From Candidatus Taylorbacteria bacterium RIFCSPLOWO2_01_FULL_50_130 (GTDB lineage: Bacteria; Patescibacteriota; Minisyncoccia; Phycocordibacterales; UBA10002), in contig MHSB01000007.1 of NCBI GenBank assembly GCA_001821155.1, positions 1 to 13,025 on the forward strand: a DNA stretch of 13,025 nt, given 5' to 3'. The notes under the pieces were generated by a model. The model was not told where the DNA came from, did no database searches, and was given only the letters and a program-made list of their open reading frames with translations. Both the position numbers and the translations under genes were made by a program. Below are positions 12,545 through 13,025 of this stretch, piece by piece. Position 1 is the stretch's first letter, and each line of letters begins with the position of its first letter.

Positions 12545-12551
12545 GTCCGCC

Positions 12552-12929
12552 ATGAAAAAAGAATACATGATTTTTGGCGGCATCATCCTTCTTGTTCTCG
12601 CGGTCATATCGGGGATTTCGTACAGGGAATCAAACACGCCGGGCAAGCTCGATAGCTTTGCGCAGTGTCTCAAAGAGAAAGGAGCGATATTTTACGGCGC
12701 GTTTTGGTGCCCGCACTGCCAGAACCAGAAGAAAATGTTCGGCCGCTCGGCAAAACTGCTTCCGTACGTGGAGTGCTCCACGCCAAACGGCCAAGGCCAG
12801 CTTCCGGTATGCACCGATAAGAAGATTGAAGGATATCCGACGTGGGAATTTTCTGACGGCAATCGTGAAGGCGGCGAAGTGCCGCTCGCAACGCTCGCCG
12901 AAAAGACAGGATGCGCGCTTCCCGAGTAG
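12552..12929 (+). CDS. Membrane-anchored thioredoxin-fold protein with CPHC motif
   Basis: 125 residues. An N-terminal membrane anchor or uncleaved signal (about 6-23) is followed by a thioredoxin-like domain facing outward. The active site is FWCPHCQNQKKMF (51-63, Cys53 and Cys56), with the usual cis-Pro region GYPTW (95-99, Pro96). Extra cysteines are Cys39, Cys75, Cys87 and Cys121. The WCPHCxNQKxMF pattern resembles the thioredoxin domain fused to or partnered with VKOR-type quinone-linked disulfide enzymes. It is likely to act in disulfide formation or isomerisation of exported proteins. The start at 12552 is chosen from the promoter and the lysine-rich signal start; a longer frame from 12453 begins three bases after the palindromic element. 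A membrane protein gene follows 18 bases later. Confidence 0.88.
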   Translation: MKKEYMIFGGIILLVLAVISGISYRESNTPGKLDSFAQCLKEKGAIFYGAFWCPHCQNQKKMFGRSAKLLPYVECSTPNGQGQLPVCTDKKIEGYPTWEFSDGNREGGEVPLATLAEKTGCALPE

Positions 12930-12947
12930 TCACTGTTTGTTGTTGCT

Positions 12948-13025
12948 ATGGCGCAATCAGTTAACTTCATATTCGGTTTTCTCACCATACTTGCTCACGT
13001 GATGGTCTTGTGGCTTGTCTTCTCG
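12948..13025 (+). CDS. Start of a membrane protein, cut by window end
   Basis: An ATG at 12948, 18 bases after the thioredoxin-like stop codon, opens a frame that runs to the window edge (26 codons). The residues MAQSVNFIFGFLTILAHVMV and beyond form a hydrophobic helix, so it is a membrane or secreted protein. Because it directly follows a CPHC thioredoxin-like gene, a VKOR- or DsbB-like partner is one possibility, but too little is visible to assign a family. Confidence 0.6.
   Translation, partial: MAQSVNFIFGFLTILAHVMVLWLVFS

Noticed and set aside
12453..12551. Upstream start of the thioredoxin-like gene
   Set aside because: The added 33 residues would be coded across the promoter and begin right after the repeat element.
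12122..12673. Minus-strand frame of 183 codons across palindrome copy 3
   Set aside because: It crosses the palindrome and the promoter and start of the thioredoxin-like gene; its composition is compatible with chance.

Overview
The window fits a small-genome bacterium of the Candidate Phyla Radiation (Patescibacteria/Parcubacteria type). Support: nearly every start codon lacks a Shine-Dalgarno sequence, two proteins look like DUF5667 and DUF5666 families that are common in these genomes, several small secreted or membrane-anchored proteins are present, and intergenic gaps carry palindromes. Every gene reads on the + strand and the standard stop codons fit all reading frames. The taxon is an inference from style, not from a marker gene.

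Region 1 (1-773) holds the end of a short-chain dehydrogenase/reductase gene cut by the left edge. Region 2 (about 870-8708) is the centre of interest: a putative promoter, a palindromic operator, a cobalamin (B12) riboswitch, then five closely spaced genes. These encode a secreted alpha/alpha-barrel plus DUF4430 protein with the domain order of animal transcobalamin/intrinsic factor; a small membrane-tethered beta-domain protein; an ECF-type vitamin transporter S-component-like membrane protein; an adenosylcobalamin-dependent class II ribonucleotide reductase (NrdJ) interrupted by a 481-residue HNH intein; and a PduO-type cob(I)alamin adenosyltransferase. Read together this is a B12 capture, import, activation and use unit: extracellular corrinoid is bound and imported, adenosylated by the PduO protein, and used by NrdJ to make deoxynucleotides.

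Region 3 (8729-9273) has a REP-like inverted repeat and a small ArsR-family regulator gene. Its start region carries a perfect 14-bp palindrome (TAGTTTCGAAACTA), and a split version of the same palindrome lies in front of the B12 riboswitch. This suggests the regulator controls both itself and the B12 unit.

Region 4 (9286-12450) holds an ECF-like sigma factor gene overlapping a membrane-spanning DUF5667 (anti-sigma-like) gene, followed by a secreted coiled-coil/DUF5666-like protein. These genes are separated by three copies of a palindromic, MITE-like element with the terminal inverted repeat CTGTGAATTACGAAACTC. Region 5 (12515-13025) has a clear extended -10 promoter placed for a leaderless mRNA, a membrane-anchored thioredoxin-fold protein with a CPHC motif, and the start of a further membrane protein cut by the right edge.
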